In this document: one piece after another, positions 9,302-20,290 of the stretch
Layout: each line of letters starts with the position of its first letter
How positions within the stretch are numbered: position 1 is the stretch's first letter
DNA from: Pseudomonas sp. K2I15
GTDB taxonomy: Bacteria; Pseudomonadota; Gammaproteobacteria; Pseudomonadales; Pseudomonadaceae
Direction: 5' to 3'
Length of the DNA stretch: 64,000 bases
Assembly (NCBI RefSeq): GCF_002204795.1
Contig: NZ_NIXO01000013.1
Span: 61,924-125,923 of the forward strand
Program-made: the position numbers and the translations under genes
The notes under the pieces: generated by a model
What the model was told of the DNA's origin: nothing
Database searches by the model: none
What the model saw: only the letters and a program-made list of their open reading frames with translations

Positions 9302-10486
9302 ATGACTGATCCAATCGTAATTGTCAGCGCGGTACGTACCCCTATGGGCGGGTTCCAGGGCGATCTCAAAGGCCTGACCGCACCACAGCTGGGTGCTGCG
9401 GCGATTCGTGCGGCCGTCGAGCGTGCCGGTATCGCCACCGATGCCGTGGATGAAGTGCTGTTCGGTTGCGTGCTGCCCGCCGGTCTCGGCCAGGCGCCTG
9501 CGCGCCAGGCTGCCCTGGGTGCTGGCCTGGACAAATCGACCCGCTGCACCACCCTCAACAAAATGTGCGGCTCAGGCATGGAAGCCACCATCCTGGCCCA
9601 TGACTCGTTGCTGGCGGGCAGCGTTGATGTCGTCATCGCCGGTGGCATGGAGAGCATGTCCAACGCCCCATACCTGCTGGATCGCGCCCGCAGCGGTTAC
9701 CGCATGGGCCACGGCCGGGTGCTCGACCACATGTTCCTCGACGGCCTCGAGGACGCCTACGACAAGGGCCGCCTGATGGGCACCTTTGCCGAAGACTGCG
9801 CCGAGCACAACGGCTTTTCCCGTGAGGCTCAGGACGCGTTCGCCATTGCTTCCCTGATCCGCGCGCAACAGGCGATCACCGACGGTAACTTCATCGCCGA
9901 AATCGTGCCGGTGCAGGTGACGGTGGGCAAGGAACAGAAAACCATCACCCACGACGAGCAGCCACCCAAAGCCAAGCTCGACAAGATCGCCACGCTCAAG
10001 CCTGCCTTCCGCGAAGGCGGCACCGTGACGGCAGCCAACTCCAGCTCGATTTCTGACGGTGCGGCAGCGCTGCTGCTGATGCGCGAATCTGAAGCCCACA
10101 AGCGCGGGCTCAAGCCGCTGGCGGTGATCCATGGCCACGCAGCCTTTGCCGATGAGCCGGGCCTGTTCCCGGTAGCGCCGGTAGGTGCGATCCGCAAGCT
10201 GATGAGCAAGACCGGCTGGAACCTCGATGAGGTCGACCTGTTTGAGATCAACGAAGCCTTTGCCGTGGTCAGCCTGGTAACCATGAGCAAGCTGGAAATC
10301 CCCCACAGCAAGGTCAATATCCACGGCGGCGCCTGCGCTCTGGGCCATCCGATTGGCGCGTCCGGCGCGCGGATCCTGGTGACCCTGCTTTCGGCCCTGC
10401 GCCAGAAAGGCCTCAAGCGCGGCGTTGCGGCGATCTGCATCGGCGGCGGTGAAGCCACGGCCATGGCCGTTGAATGCCTGTACTAA
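9302..10486 (+). CDS. acetyl-CoA C-acyltransferase (thiolase)
   Basis: A 394-residue type II thiolase that would cleave 3-ketoacyl-CoA (for isoleucine, 2-methylacetoacetyl-CoA) with CoA. The nucleophile is Cys89 in TLNKMCGSGM; the C-terminal half has NEAFAVV, GGACALGHPIGASGAR with the catalytic His, and the second Cys in AICIGGGEA. Length is normal for the family. It begins 11 bases after the SDR stop with a GGAG ribosome site, so it is co-transcribed. The P. putida homologue in the same gene order is fadAx (from memory). Confidence 0.92.
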   Translation: MTDPIVIVSAVRTPMGGFQGDLKGLTAPQLGAAAIRAAVERAGIATDAVDEVLFGCVLPAGLGQAPARQAALGAGLDKSTRCTTLNKMCGSGMEATILAHDSLLAGSVDVVIAGGMESMSNAPYLLDRARSGYRMGHGRVLDHMFLDGLEDAYDKGRLMGTFAEDCAEHNGFSREAQDAFAIASLIRAQQAITDGNFIAEIVPVQVTVGKEQKTITHDEQPPKAKLDKIATLKPAFREGGTVTAANSSSISDGAAALLLMRESEAHKRGLKPLAVIHGHAAFADEPGLFPVAPVGAIRKLMSKTGWNLDEVDLFEINEAFAVVSLVTMSKLEIPHSKVNIHGGACALGHPIGASGARILVTLLSALRQKGLKRGVAAICIGGGEATAMAVECLY

Positions 10487-10495
10487 GGAACATCT

Positions 10496-11623
10496 ATGCT
10501 CCCGAATGACGAACAACTGCAAATCAGCGAAGCCGCCCGGCAATTTGCCCAGGAACGCCTCAAGCCGTTCGCCGCCGAGTGGGACCGCGAGCATCGCTTT
10601 CCCAAGGAAGCCATCGGTGAAATGGCCGAGCTGGGCTTTTTCGGCATGCTGGTCCCGGAAGAATGGGGCGGTTGCGACACCGGCTACCTGGCCTACGCCA
10701 TGGCCCTGGAAGAAATCGCCGCCGGCGACGGCGCCTGCTCAACCATCATGAGCGTGCACAACTCCGTGGGCTGCGTGCCGATCCTCAAGTTCGGCAACGA
10801 TCAACAGAGAGAACAGTTCCTTAAACCCCTGGCCAGCGGCGCAATGCTCGGCGCGTTTGCCTTGACCGAGCCCCAGGCCGGTTCCGACGCCAGCGGCCTG
10901 AAAACCCGTGCCCGGCTGGAGGGCGATCACTATGTGTTAAATGGCTGCAAACAGTTCATCACCTCCGGGCAAAACGCCGGGATCGTGATTGTGTTTGCGG
11001 TCACCGACCCGGCCGCCGGCAAGCGCGGCATCAGCGCGTTTATCGTGCCCACCGATTCGCCGGGCTACAGCGTGGCGCGGGTCGAGGACAAGCTCGGCCA
11101 GCACGCCTCCGACACCTGCCAGATCCTGTTTGAAGACCTGAAAGTGCCGGTGGCCAACCGTTTGGGCGAGGAGGGCGAAGGTTACCGGATCGCCCTGGCC
11201 AACCTCGAAGGCGGGCGCGTCGGCATTGCCTCGCAAGCGGTGGGCATGGCGCGGGCGGCGTTTGAAGCGGCCCGGGATTACGCCCGTGAGCGGGAAAGCT
11301 TCGGTAAACCGATCATCGAGCACCAGGCCGCGGCCTTCCGCCTGGCAGATATGGCCACGCAAATCGCCGTCGCCCGGCAGATGGTGCATTACGCTGCCGC
11401 CCTGCGTGACAGTGGCAAGCCGGCGCTGGTGGAAGCGTCCATGGCCAAGCTGTTTGCTTCGGAAATGGCCGAAAAGGTCTGTTCGCAAGCATTGCAAACC
11501 CTCGGCGGTTACGGTTACCTGAGCGACTTTCCACTGGAGCGGATCTACCGCGATGTACGGGTCTGCCAGATTTACGAAGGCACCAGCGATATTCAACGCA
11601 TGGTCATCTCACGCAATCTCTGA
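10496..11623 (+). CDS. acyl-CoA dehydrogenase (short/branched chain)
   Basis: A 375-residue FAD-dependent acyl-CoA dehydrogenase, passing electrons to electron-transfer flavoprotein. Visible family elements are the N-terminal helical domain, [14 protein letters not shown] (FAD/substrate loop), ITSG and the C-terminal [17 protein letters not shown] followed by [14 protein letters not shown], whose Glu is the usual catalytic base in short-chain members. It lies 9 bases after the thiolase stop. By operon position it probably oxidises 2-methylbutyryl-CoA or a similar short branched acyl-CoA; the exact substrate is inferred. Confidence 0.9.
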   Translation: MLPNDEQLQISEAARQFAQERLKPFAAEWDREHRFPKEAIGEMAELGFFGMLVPEEWGGCDTGYLAYAMALEEIAAGDGACSTIMSVHNSVGCVPILKFGNDQQREQFLKPLASGAMLGAFALTEPQAGSDASGLKTRARLEGDHYVLNGCKQFITSGQNAGIVIVFAVTDPAAGKRGISAFIVPTDSPGYSVARVEDKLGQHASDTCQILFEDLKVPVANRLGEEGEGYRIALANLEGGRVGIASQAVGMARAAFEAARDYARERESFGKPIIEHQAAAFRLADMATQIAVARQMVHYAAALRDSGKPALVEASMAKLFASEMAEKVCSQALQTLGGYGYLSDFPLERIYRDVRVCQIYEGTSDIQRMVISRNL

Positions 11624-11632
11624 GGAGCACAT

Positions 11633-12406
<774 letters not shown>

Positions 12407-12436
12407 CCCGGCACCTCAATATGCTGGAGATCTAAA

Positions 12437-12526
12437 TGTGGGAGCGGGCTTGCTCGCGAAAGCGGAGTATCAGTCGCTGAATCTATCGACTGATCCAACG
12501 CTTTCGCGAGCAAGCCCGCTCCCACA
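12437..12526. repeat. REPIN between convergent operons
   Basis: TGTGGGAGCGGGCTTGCTCG at 12437 is mirrored by its reverse complement ending at 12526. The arms extend inward through CGCGAAAGCG/CGCTTTCGCG and again as ATCAGTCG/CGACTGAT, so nearly all 90 bases can fold into one hairpin. It sits between the convergent hydratase and acyl-CoA dehydrogenase genes, where it could act as a bidirectional terminator or mRNA end stabiliser. Confidence 0.9.
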
Positions 12527-12547
12527 ATTAGTTTTGCGCTGTGCCAG

Positions 12548-13699
12548 TTATAGTTCGTAGTTCTTAAGCTCTCGAGCAATCACCATCCGCTGAATCTCGC
12601 TGGTGCCCTCGTAAATCTGGGTAATCCGCGCATCCCGGTAGTAACGCTCCACCGGGTAATCCTCCAGATAGCCGTAACCCCCATGAATCTGCATCGCCGA
12701 CGAGCACACCTTCTCGGCCATTTCCGAGGCAAACAGCTTGGCCTGGGAGGCTTCCGACAGACACGGTTTGCCTGCGCTGCGCAGCCTGGCGGCATGCAGG
12801 ATCAACAAGCGCGCGGCATTCAGGCGGGTTTGCATGTCGGCCAGCAGGTTGGCCACGCTCTGGTGCTCAATGATCGCCTTGTCGAACTGCACCCGGTCTC
12901 GGGCATAGGCCAGCGCCGCTTCAAACGCGGCACGGGCGATCCCCAGTGCCTGGGCGGCAATCCCGATGCGGCCGCCTTCCAGGTTGGACAGGGCGATGGC
13001 CAGGCCTTTACCGCGCTCACCCAGCAGGTTGGCTTCTGGCACCGTGCATTGGTTGAGGGTGACGGCGCAGGTGTCCGAGGCACGAATGCCCATTTTGTGT
13101 TCGGTACGGTCCACCACGAATCCCGGGGTGTTGGTAGGAACGAGGAAGGCCGAGATGCCTTTTTTGCCCAGGTCCGGGTCGGTCACCGCAAACACGATCG
13201 CCAGTTTGGCGCGCTTGCCGTTACTGACAAATTGCTTGGCGCCGTTGATCACCCACTGGCCGTCGCGCAGTTCGGCACGGGTGCGCAGGTTGTGCGCTTC
13301 GGAACCGGCCTGGGGTTCGGTCAGGCAGAAGCAGCCGATGGCTTGGCCGCTGGCCAGTTCAGCCAGCCAGGTTTCCTTTTGTGCTTGTGAGCCGTAGTTG
13401 AGGATTGGCCCGCAACCTACTGAATTATGGATACTCATCAGCGCGCCGGTAGCGCCGTCACCGGCAGAAATCTCTTCCACCGCCAAGGCGTAGGCCACGT
13501 AGTCGACGTAGGTGCCGCCCCATTCCTCGGGTACGACCATACCCAGCAGCCCCAGCTCGCCCATCTTGGCGACGAGGGCGTCGTCGATCCAGCCGGCTTT
13601 TTCCCAGGCCTGGGCATGGGGTGCAATTTCACCACGGGCAAAGTCCCGAGCCATGTCGCGAATCATGACTTGTTCTTCAGTGTATTCAATGTCTTGCAT
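12548..13699 (-). CDS. acyl-CoA dehydrogenase (isobutyryl-CoA type)
   Basis: A 383-residue acyl-CoA dehydrogenase, clearly paralogous to the one at 10496-11623: it shares [23 protein letters not shown] and the C-terminal [13 protein letters not shown] with its catalytic-base Glu. The gene directly upstream on this strand encodes a 3-hydroxyisobutyryl-CoA hydrolase-type protein, 3 bases away. That pairing points to valine catabolism, where this enzyme would make methacrylyl-CoA from isobutyryl-CoA. The substrate is inferred from context. Confidence 0.87.
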   Translation of the reverse strand: MQDIEYTEEQVMIRDMARDFARGEIAPHAQAWEKAGWIDDALVAKMGELGLLGMVVPEEWGGTYVDYVAYALAVEEISAGDGATGALMSIHNSVGCGPILNYGSQAQKETWLAELASGQAIGCFCLTEPQAGSEAHNLRTRAELRDGQWVINGAKQFVSNGKRAKLAIVFAVTDPDLGKKGISAFLVPTNTPGFVVDRTEHKMGIRASDTCAVTLNQCTVPEANLLGERGKGLAIALSNLEGGRIGIAAQALGIARAAFEAALAYARDRVQFDKAIIEHQSVANLLADMQTRLNAARLLILHAARLRSAGKPCLSEASQAKLFASEMAEKVCSSAMQIHGGYGYLEDYPVERYYRDARITQIYEGTSEIQRMVIARELKNYEL

Positions 13700-13702
13700 G
13701 AT

Positions 13703-14806
13703 TTAGTTCCCGTTCTGCGCGAAGTCGTGGAAGAAGCTCTCGACATGGGCGGCGTCCAGCGCCTGCAGCGTCGGAGGGTTCCAGCGAGGGGTTTTGTCCT
13801 TGTCGATCAGCAGGGCGCGCACGCCTTCGATCAGGTCACCACGGGCGAACCATTGGCGGTCCAGGTGCAGTTCCAGGGCAAAGCACTGCTCCAGCGGCAA
13901 GTGGCGCCCGCGGCGCAGCATTTGCAGGGTCACGGCCATGGCCAGGGGCGAGCGGGTTTGCATCAGGCTGGCGGTGGTCAATGCCCAGTCATGGCTGTCG
14001 GCAACGGTGACTTGCTGCAACTGCTCGACGATGCTCGCCACATCCGGCAAGGCAAAGAAGTGGTCGATGGCCGGGCGCAGGGCTATCAGTGGCGCGTCGG
14101 GCAATTGCTGCACCGCCATGCTCGCCAGCAGACCTTGCAGGTCCTTGAGCGGTGTTTCGTGCCATTCCAGGCGGTCGAGTTGGTGGTCGAGGTCGGCGAC
14201 TCTGGCGCTGTCGAGGTACCAGTCTGCAAGCCCGCAGTACAGGGCGTCGGCCGCGCGAATCTGCACGCCGGTCACGCCGAGGTAGATCCCCAGTTCCCCG
14301 GGAATACGCGGCAGGAAATAGCTGCCGCCCACGTCAGGGAAATAACCGATGGCCACTTCCGGCATCGCCAGGCGGCTGCGCTCGGTGACCACGCGCAGGT
14401 CGGCGCCTTGCACCAGGCCCATGCCGCCGCCCAGGACAAAGCCGTCCATCAGCGCCAGGACCGGCTTGCGGTAATTATGAATGGCCAGGTCGAGGGCGTA
14501 TTCCTCGATGAAGAAGTCTTCGTGGAGTGTGTCGCCGTTCTTGAAGCTGTCGTACAGCGAGCGAATGTCACCGCCGGCGCAGAAGGCTTTTTCACCGGCA
14601 CCGCGCAACACCACGGCATGTACGTTGGGATCGTCCGCCCACGCCTGCAACTGCCGGCTGAGGCTACGGACCATGTCCAGGGTAATGGCATTCAGGCCGG
14701 CGGGGCGATTGAGGGTCAGGTGGCCTATGTGGTTGCGTACGTGCGCCAGGACCTCGTCTTGCACAATCCCGGCGCTGCTTGCCTCGGATGAAACCTGAGC
14801 AGTCAT
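13703..14806 (-). CDS. 3-hydroxyisobutyryl-CoA hydrolase (crotonase superfamily)
   Basis: A 367-residue crotonase-superfamily protein, longer than a hydratase and with the HIBCH hallmarks FCAGGDIRSLYDSF, GFVLGGGMGL, MPEVAIGYFPDVGGSYFLPR and GVTG. It would release free 3-hydroxyisobutyrate from its CoA ester in valine breakdown. The start is taken at ATG 14806 (MTAQVSSE), which has GGGAG 7 bases upstream; an in-frame start 33 bases further out lacks a ribosome site. The gene is first in a two-gene unit with the acyl-CoA dehydrogenase that follows. Confidence 0.88.
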   Translation of the reverse strand: MTAQVSSEASSAGIVQDEVLAHVRNHIGHLTLNRPAGLNAITLDMVRSLSRQLQAWADDPNVHAVVLRGAGEKAFCAGGDIRSLYDSFKNGDTLHEDFFIEEYALDLAIHNYRKPVLALMDGFVLGGGMGLVQGADLRVVTERSRLAMPEVAIGYFPDVGGSYFLPRIPGELGIYLGVTGVQIRAADALYCGLADWYLDSARVADLDHQLDRLEWHETPLKDLQGLLASMAVQQLPDAPLIALRPAIDHFFALPDVASIVEQLQQVTVADSHDWALTTASLMQTRSPLAMAVTLQMLRRGRHLPLEQCFALELHLDRQWFARGDLIEGVRALLIDKDKTPRWNPPTLQALDAAHVESFFHDFAQNGN

Positions 14807-14948
14807 CTCTAACTCCCTGCTTTTATTGTTCTTTATCAAGATGTTCGCGGGCGAACCTTCTCGCGATCCTACCAGTGCAAATTTGCCCAGTACAAGTCGG
14901 AATCATGCAGGTCGTTTTTGCATTTTTGCCTTAGGGACCGCGCTGGCC

Positions 14949-15647
14949 CTAGCGCTGGAAAACTGCGCCGATGGCACGTCGCCGGGCATACCGTTCGCTG
15001 GCCTGGATCAGTTCTTCCAGCTCCTGTGGGGTTACGTCCAGGAACTGCTCGCGCTCGGCCAGTGCCAGCTTCAGGTCTTCGGCGCTGATGCCGGGGTTTT
15101 CGACGGCCGTTGGCATGAAGCTCGGCGCAGCGGGTTCACTTGTTCCCTTGGGATAACGCGTGCGCGTGGCGTTATTGTAGGCCAGGGCGCACGCCAACAT
15201 GACGGCGGCCCCCAGCATGACCGCGCCCATTTCCTGCCAGCCGAGGGCGATCGAGGCGGGATCAGCCAGTACCAGGCTCATGGCCAGCCCACCCGCAGGT
15301 GGATGCAGGCAGCGCAGCCAGCAGATCAGGATGACGGTCATCCCGGCCGCCAGGCACGCGCTGCCTAACGTACGTCCCAACACCCGCGCAACCAGCAGTG
15401 CGACGACTCCGGCACACAGGTAGCTGCCAATGATCGACCAGGGTTGGGCCAGCGCACCCGAAGACACGGCAAACAGCAGCACCGCCGATGCCCCCAGCGG
15501 GCCTATCAGGTGCAAGGCCACCTCCATCCCAAACACCTGGGCACACACCCAGACACTGAACATTGTGCCCAGGGCCATGCCGATGGCGGCACGACTCCAC
15601 TCGGCGGGGCGGGTATTAATGGCAGCGGGTAACCAGCGAGCGAGCAT
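14949..15647 (-). CDS. HPP-family membrane protein
   Basis: A 232-residue inner-membrane protein with four hydrophobic helices in the first 160 residues and the family-naming motif HPPAGGLAM after WLRCL. The cytoplasmic tail (about 165-232) is hydrophilic. Plant and cyanobacterial members of the HPP family take part in nitrite transport into plastids or cells, but the role in pseudomonads is not established. It stands alone between a two-gene catabolic unit and the small gene at 15.8 kb. Confidence 0.82.
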   Translation of the reverse strand: MLARWLPAAINTRPAEWSRAAIGMALGTMFSVWVCAQVFGMEVALHLIGPLGASAVLLFAVSSGALAQPWSIIGSYLCAGVVALLVARVLGRTLGSACLAAGMTVILICWLRCLHPPAGGLAMSLVLADPASIALGWQEMGAVMLGAAVMLACALAYNNATRTRYPKGTSEPAAPSFMPTAVENPGISAEDLKLALAEREQFLDVTPQELEELIQASERYARRRAIGAVFQR

Positions 15648-15823
15648 TTACAGGCGATCCATAAAAAACGGGCGAAAAAAAAGGCTTGCCTGGTTTCCCG
15701 GAAAAGCCCTTCAAAAGTTCCTGCATTTGGGGGAGGAACCTGCGCAGTGTGCCAACCGAACAAAGTTGCCGCCAATGCATATTAATGCGGGTCAAGTGCA
15801 GTATTTTTGCAGTTAAATCGCCT

Positions 15824-16117
15824 TTAGCCAAAGGGTATCAGGCGGGTTGGGGGCGGCAGGGGGCTGCTGATTTTGCCCAGCACCCGATCATTGGTTTCCT
15901 CATTGATGAGCAGGTTCTGTACGTTTTCCCGCAGGGAGGGGTCGTTGGCCAGCGGGCCTTTGAGCACTACCAGCGCATCGCGCAGTTCCATCAGCCGGTC
16001 GAGTTTTGGTAGTGGGATGTAACCCACATTCACCTGTTCGCGGGATAAAGGTGCTGCGGATTCGGATAAGGGGGAGCCTGCCGGAAAAGAGGGGACGGAC
16101 AATCGATGGTCGGACAC
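15824..16117 (-). CDS. small hypothetical protein
   Basis: A 97-residue soluble protein of unknown function. The first third is Ser/Pro-rich (SVPSFPAGSPLSESAAPLS); the rest is predicted helical with alternating Leu (LDRLMELRDALVVLKG) and ends in a Pro-rich tail. The ATG is preceded by GAGGAATG, a fair ribosome site. No signal peptide, membrane segment or cysteine is present. Confidence 0.5.
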   Translation of the reverse strand: MSDHRLSVPSFPAGSPLSESAAPLSREQVNVGYIPLPKLDRLMELRDALVVLKGPLANDPSLRENVQNLLINEETNDRVLGKISSPLPPPTRLIPFG

Positions 16118-16491
16118 GGAGCATTCCTCTAAATGAAATAAACGGCAGGATGATGTGCTGTTTAAAACTTACTTATTGTTATTCCAGCTCTTTTTAAATA
16201 GGCGCAGTGCGGTGGATGTTTTTTTGTTGAGGTTCCTGCAAGAGACACAGGAGGGCCCTGCACCGAGCCTTTGGTACGCCTGAAAATACTTGGAAGGTAT
16301 TAAATAATTAACTCACTAGGCAGGCGAGTCTACAGTCGGGGACTTGGAGCGGGAAGGGGGGTTGCATCGGTAGTTGCGGATAGATGCGTAGGATCTTTCT
16401 CGATAGTTACTATCCGGAAAGTTTCGAAGTTGAACGGATAAAGAAGTTTCTTACATGCACTTGGATATATAACTACGGACAGTACTGGCGC
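16118..16491. other. gene-free stretch
   Basis: About 370 bases of AT-richer sequence between the small hypothetical gene and the tail of the arn operon. No frame with a plausible ribosome site and domain character was found. The only clear structure is the hairpin at its edge. Confidence 0.5.
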
Positions 16492-16519
16492 GGGATAAGC
16501 GGTCTGCGCCGCTTATCCC
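16492..16519 (-). terminator. hairpin downstream of the arn-ugd-GT39 operon
   Basis: GGGATAAGCGG and CCGCTTATCCC form a perfect 11-bp stem with a 6-base loop, starting 12 bases after the stop of the last operon gene. No U-run follows, so it is a weak intrinsic-terminator candidate or an mRNA 3'-end hairpin. Confidence 0.5.
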
Positions 16520-16530
16520 ATTGCCCGGTA

Positions 16531-18153
16531 TCAAGGTTGTGCGGTTTTGGTCAAGTGCAGCAGCACATAGGGGTTCTTGTCGAACTGGCCGGTCAGCACC
16601 GGTTCCAGTGAGCGAAAACGCGGGTCGCTCAAGCCTTCATAGTCCGCCTGGCTCATGATCAGCCAGGCAGGGGCCTGGATCGGTGCCAGCTCGGCAGGCA
16701 ACTGGGTAAACAGCGGTACCCGGTCGCAGTCGAGGTTGACCATGAACTTGATGGCTTTCGCGTCCTTGCCCAGCGCGTGCAGCACCAGTGGCGCGCGTTC
16801 TTTCAGGATCAGCGCCTGGGCCTGCAGGGTAAAGGTGCGCGTGTCATACAGGCGGCGCTCCAACGGCTCGACCATCACGATATAGGCCAGCCACACCGCC
16901 AGTACCGCGGCGAAGGCCGGGCCCAGGTAGCGCAGGCGCCGGTTGAACAGCAACCCGAGGGTAAGCGTCTGGATGCCTATCAGGATGCCGAACACCGGAT
17001 TGAGGCTGCCGATCTGCTCAGGGAAGCGATGACGCGCCACGAACAAGCCTGCGATCAGCAGCCCCGGAATGACCGTCCAAAGCGCGAGCATCAGCCAGCG
17101 CAGCCCGGCGAACAGTTTGCCGCGTGACACCTGGAACGGATACGCGGCGATGATCGCCGCCATCGGCAGCATCGGCAGCACATAGCGGGCTTTCTTCGCC
17201 TGGGGCACCGACAAGCCGATCATCACGATCAGGCCCGCTGCCAGGCAGTACAGCACCAGTTTCAGCGCCGGGCCCTTGTCTTCGCGGCCACCGGCAACAA
17301 TCGCAATCAGCGCCAGTATTGCCAGTGGAAAGGCAGGTGCGTAATTGCCCATCGAGCTGGTGAAGTAATACAGCTTGCTGCTAGAGCCTTCGGTACCGTC
17401 CATGCGGCCGAGGAACTGCATGCGGATCACGTCCTGCATGAACGTTTCACCGCCGCTGAGCTTGGCCAGCAGCAACAGAAGGCCGATACACGCGGCCAGC
17501 AACGCCAGCGCCAACAGGCCAAAGCTGAACAACTGCCGCCATTGGCGATTGATCAGGTAATAGCTGCAGAGCATGCCGGTGGGAATCACCAGGCCAATCG
17601 GCCCACGGATCGCGAACCCCAGGATCAGCAGCAGGAACAGCCAGTGCAGACGTTTGCCGGCACCGAAGTGGTCATGGGCATAACCCAGGTAAAACACTGC
17701 CAGGGCCACGGCGGCCAGCATCTGGTCCAGCGACACCGCACGGGTTTCGCTGATGAAGGTACTGCTGAGCAGCATTACAGCGATGCTCAGCAGCGCCCAG
17801 CGCAGGGAGTAGGGCGCCGTCAGCCGGTAGATCAGCACCACGACCAGCGCCGAAGCGATGGCCGTCGGCAGCCAGGCCGTGAGGCTGGTCACCTGCCCCA
17901 AAGGCAACGACAGCAGCCAGGTCAGCAGCGTCGAGGTGGCCAGGTAATCGGCGTAAGGTTGCCCGTACGTCGTCGGGAAGAACCCCGGCCCATGGCGCAG
18001 CATCTCCTGGGCGAACAGCACGAAGCGCGAGTCAAAACCGATGATTGCCTGGTTCCAGTTGCCTGCGATAAACAGGACCAGTGCCAGCAGCCCCAGCACC
18101 CATGAGTGTCGGCGGATCGTCGGGCTGAGCAGGGGCGGATGAACTTTGTCCAC
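16531..18153 (-). CDS. GT39/ArnT-like membrane glycosyltransferase
   Basis: A 540-residue polytopic membrane protein with about 11 hydrophobic helices. The first periplasmic loop starts with acidic GFDSRF, where PMT/ArnT enzymes carry the catalytic Asp (usually DE). It is a paralogue of the arnT product upstream, not a copy: the two differ through most of their length. It begins 3 bases after the ugd stop, so it is the last gene of the arn operon. A role moving a sugar from a polyprenyl carrier to lipid A, LPS or another acceptor is inferred. Confidence 0.75.
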   Translation of the reverse strand: MDKVHPPLLSPTIRRHSWVLGLLALVLFIAGNWNQAIIGFDSRFVLFAQEMLRHGPGFFPTTYGQPYADYLATSTLLTWLLSLPLGQVTSLTAWLPTAIASALVVVLIYRLTAPYSLRWALLSIAVMLLSSTFISETRAVSLDQMLAAVALAVFYLGYAHDHFGAGKRLHWLFLLLILGFAIRGPIGLVIPTGMLCSYYLINRQWRQLFSFGLLALALLAACIGLLLLLAKLSGGETFMQDVIRMQFLGRMDGTEGSSSKLYYFTSSMGNYAPAFPLAILALIAIVAGGREDKGPALKLVLYCLAAGLIVMIGLSVPQAKKARYVLPMLPMAAIIAAYPFQVSRGKLFAGLRWLMLALWTVIPGLLIAGLFVARHRFPEQIGSLNPVFGILIGIQTLTLGLLFNRRLRYLGPAFAAVLAVWLAYIVMVEPLERRLYDTRTFTLQAQALILKERAPLVLHALGKDAKAIKFMVNLDCDRVPLFTQLPAELAPIQAPAWLIMSQADYEGLSDPRFRSLEPVLTGQFDKNPYVLLHLTKTAQP

Positions 18154-18156
18154 GTC

Positions 18157-19536
18157 TTAGGCTTCCTCGGCCTGAGGCACCCAGTTTTGCTGGGGGATCG
18201 GCAAGCTGCAGGAATCGCCGCGGCCCATCGGGAAGTACTGGATGCCCTTGCGCGCCAGGCGTTCGCCGTCGTACAGGTTGCGGCCGTCGAAGATCACCGG
18301 GGTTTTCAGGCGTTGTTGGATCAAGTCGAAGTCCGGTGCCTTGAACTGCTGCCATTCGGTGCAAATGATCAAGGCGTCGGAGCCGCTCAAGGTCGATTCC
18401 GGGGTGCCCATCAGCATCAGGCGCGGGTCATCGCCGTAGATACGCTGGGTTTCCTGCATGGCTTCCGGGTCAAACGCACGCACATTGGCGCCGGCGGCCC
18501 ACAAGGCTTCCATCAGCACCCGGCTTGGCGCATCGCGCATGTCGTCGGTGTTGGGCTTGAACGCCAGGCCCCACAAGGCGAAGGTCTTGCCCTTGAGGTT
18601 GCCCTTGAAGAACGCATTGGCGCGTTCGAACAGTTTGCTCTTCTGGCGCTGGTTGATGGCTTCCACGGCTTCCAGCAGGTCGCTGGAGCAATTGGCGGCC
18701 TTGGCGCTGTGGATCAGGGCGCGCATGTCTTTGGGGAAGCACGAACCGCCATAACCGCAGCCCGGGTAGATGAAGTGGTAACCGATACGCGAGTCGGCAC
18801 CAATGCCCAGGCGCACGGCTTCGATGTCGGCACCCAGGTGTTCGGCCAATTCGGCGATCTGGTTGATAAAGCTGATCTTGGTGGCCAGCATGCAGTTGGC
18901 GGCGTACTTGGTCAGTTCGGCGCTGCGCAGGTCCATGAAGATAATGCGGTCGTGGTTGCGGTTGAACGGCGCGTACAGCTCACGCATCACGTCACGCACT
19001 TCTTCACGCTCGCAGCCGATGACGATGCGGTCGGGGCGGCGGCAGTCGGCGACGGCCGAGCCTTCCTTGAGGAATTCCGGGTTGGAGACGATATCGAATT
19101 CCAGATGGCGGCCTGCCAGGTGCAGGGCCTTTTCCATGTGGGCGCGCAAGGTGTCACCGGTGCCGACGGGCACGGTGGATTTTTCCACCAGGATCACCGG
19201 CTGTACCCGGTGACGGGCCACGGCATCGCCTACGGACAATACGTATTTCAGGTCGGCCGAGCCGTCTTCATCCGAAGGCGTGCCCACGGCGATAAATAGC
19301 ACTTCGCCGTGTTCGACAGCCAGTTTTTCGTCATAGGTAAACGTCAGGCGTCCGCCTTCGAGGTTCTCCTTGACCATCGCTGCCAGGCCCGGCTCGAAAA
19401 TGCTCACGTGGCCCTGTTGCAGCAACTTGACCTTGTTCTCGTCAACGTCCATGCAGATGACATCGTGACCGACTTCGGCCAATACGGTGGCCTGCACCAG
19501 ACCGACGTAACCACTACCAAATACACTGATTTTCAT
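18157..19536 (-). CDS. ugd: UDP-glucose 6-dehydrogenase
   Basis: A 459-residue cytoplasmic enzyme that oxidises UDP-glucose to UDP-glucuronate with two NAD+, the first precursor for UDP-Ara4N. It begins with the NAD-binding motif FGSGYVGLV and has the catalytic Cys in [12 protein letters not shown] (about residue 260), [10 protein letters not shown] and [13 protein letters not shown] SNPEFLKEG. Its start overlaps the arnF stop by 4 bases (19533-19536), putting substrate supply in the same transcript as ArnA, the enzyme that uses its product. Confidence 0.95.
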   Translation of the reverse strand: MKISVFGSGYVGLVQATVLAEVGHDVICMDVDENKVKLLQQGHVSIFEPGLAAMVKENLEGGRLTFTYDEKLAVEHGEVLFIAVGTPSDEDGSADLKYVLSVGDAVARHRVQPVILVEKSTVPVGTGDTLRAHMEKALHLAGRHLEFDIVSNPEFLKEGSAVADCRRPDRIVIGCEREEVRDVMRELYAPFNRNHDRIIFMDLRSAELTKYAANCMLATKISFINQIAELAEHLGADIEAVRLGIGADSRIGYHFIYPGCGYGGSCFPKDMRALIHSAKAANCSSDLLEAVEAINQRQKSKLFERANAFFKGNLKGKTFALWGLAFKPNTDDMRDAPSRVLMEALWAAGANVRAFDPEAMQETQRIYGDDPRLMLMGTPESTLSGSDALIICTEWQQFKAPDFDLIQQRLKTPVIFDGRNLYDGERLARKGIQYFPMGRGDSCSLPIPQQNWVPQAEEA

Positions 19537-19946
19537 GGGGCATTCCTGGGACTTGTGGTGCTAGCACGACGAGAGTTGATAGTCAGGACTCCGAGGATGA
19601 CCAAGGCCACTCCCGCAGTTTTTGAAAGCGAAAAATGTTCGTTGAACACCGGCAGGCTGGCGGCCAGCAGGTACACCAGCGCGTAGCTGATGCTGAGCAG
19701 CGAGTAGGCGCGCCCCAGCGGCAGGTCTTTCAGCGCGCCGAGCCAGCAGAGCATCGACAGGGCATAGGCGATAATCGCGAGGATCACCACGCCCAGTGCG
19801 CCGAGGTCGATGGCGCCACTGTTAAAGGCTGCCAGCCATTCGGTAGGCAGCGGCAGGCGCGTCATACTCCAGCGCATGCCCAACTGGGCACCGCTCACCA
19901 GCGCAACACTGCCCAGGGCCAGGGCAAAACCGCGAGCGCGACTCAT
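19533..19946 (-). CDS. arnF: undecaprenyl-phosphate-aminoarabinose flippase subunit ArnF
   Basis: A 137-residue EmrE-like protein with four membrane helices, forming with ArnE the flippase that moves undecaprenyl phosphate-Ara4N across the inner membrane. A longer frame runs to 20165, but its first 73 residues lie in the shadow of arnE and lack hydrophobic character. The start at ATG 19946 ([19 protein letters not shown]) overlaps the arnE stop by ATGA and gives the expected length. Confidence 0.88.
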   Translation of the reverse strand: MSRARGFALALGSVALVSGAQLGMRWSMTRLPLPTEWLAAFNSGAIDLGALGVVILAIIAYALSMLCWLGALKDLPLGRAYSLLSISYALVYLLAASLPVFNEHFSLSKTAGVALVILGVLTINSRRASTTSPRNAP

Positions 19947-20290
19947 ACCTGACGCCCCAGCAGTACCACACCGGCAATCACCATCAGCACGCCGAACCAG
20001 TGGCGGCCATCGATGTGTTCGTGGAACACAAAGCGCGCGACCAGCGTGACCAGTACAAAATTCAGGCTGAGCATCGGGTAGGCGATGCCGACTTCCAGGC
20101 GTTGCAGCACCAGCAGCCACACCAGCAAACCCAGGCCCAGGCACACCAGCGCCGACCACAGCCACGGCGAGCGCAGCTTGAGGGCCCAGCCGTCGGGCTG
20201 GTCACGCCAGCCTTCCACGGCAAACTTCTGGGACACCTGGCCCATGCAGGTCAGCAAACAGGCGGATAACAACAGCAGCAGCGTGGTCAT
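19943..20290 (-). CDS. arnE: undecaprenyl-phosphate-aminoarabinose flippase subunit ArnE
   Basis: A 115-residue SMR-like protein with four membrane helices ([25 protein letters not shown] opens the first, then the [37 protein letters not shown] and [14 protein letters not shown] helices). Partner of ArnF. It overlaps arnT by 4 bases at its start and arnF by 4 bases at its end. Confidence 0.88.
   Translation of the reverse strand: MTTLLLLLSACLLTCMGQVSQKFAVEGWRDQPDGWALKLRSPWLWSALVCLGLGLLVWLLVLQRLEVGIAYPMLSLNFVLVTLVARFVFHEHIDGRHWFGVLMVIAGVVLLGRQV

Noticed and set aside
12437..12526. CRISPR-like repeat pair
   Set aside because: Only one inverted pair, explained as a REPIN; no array of spaced direct repeats is present in the window.
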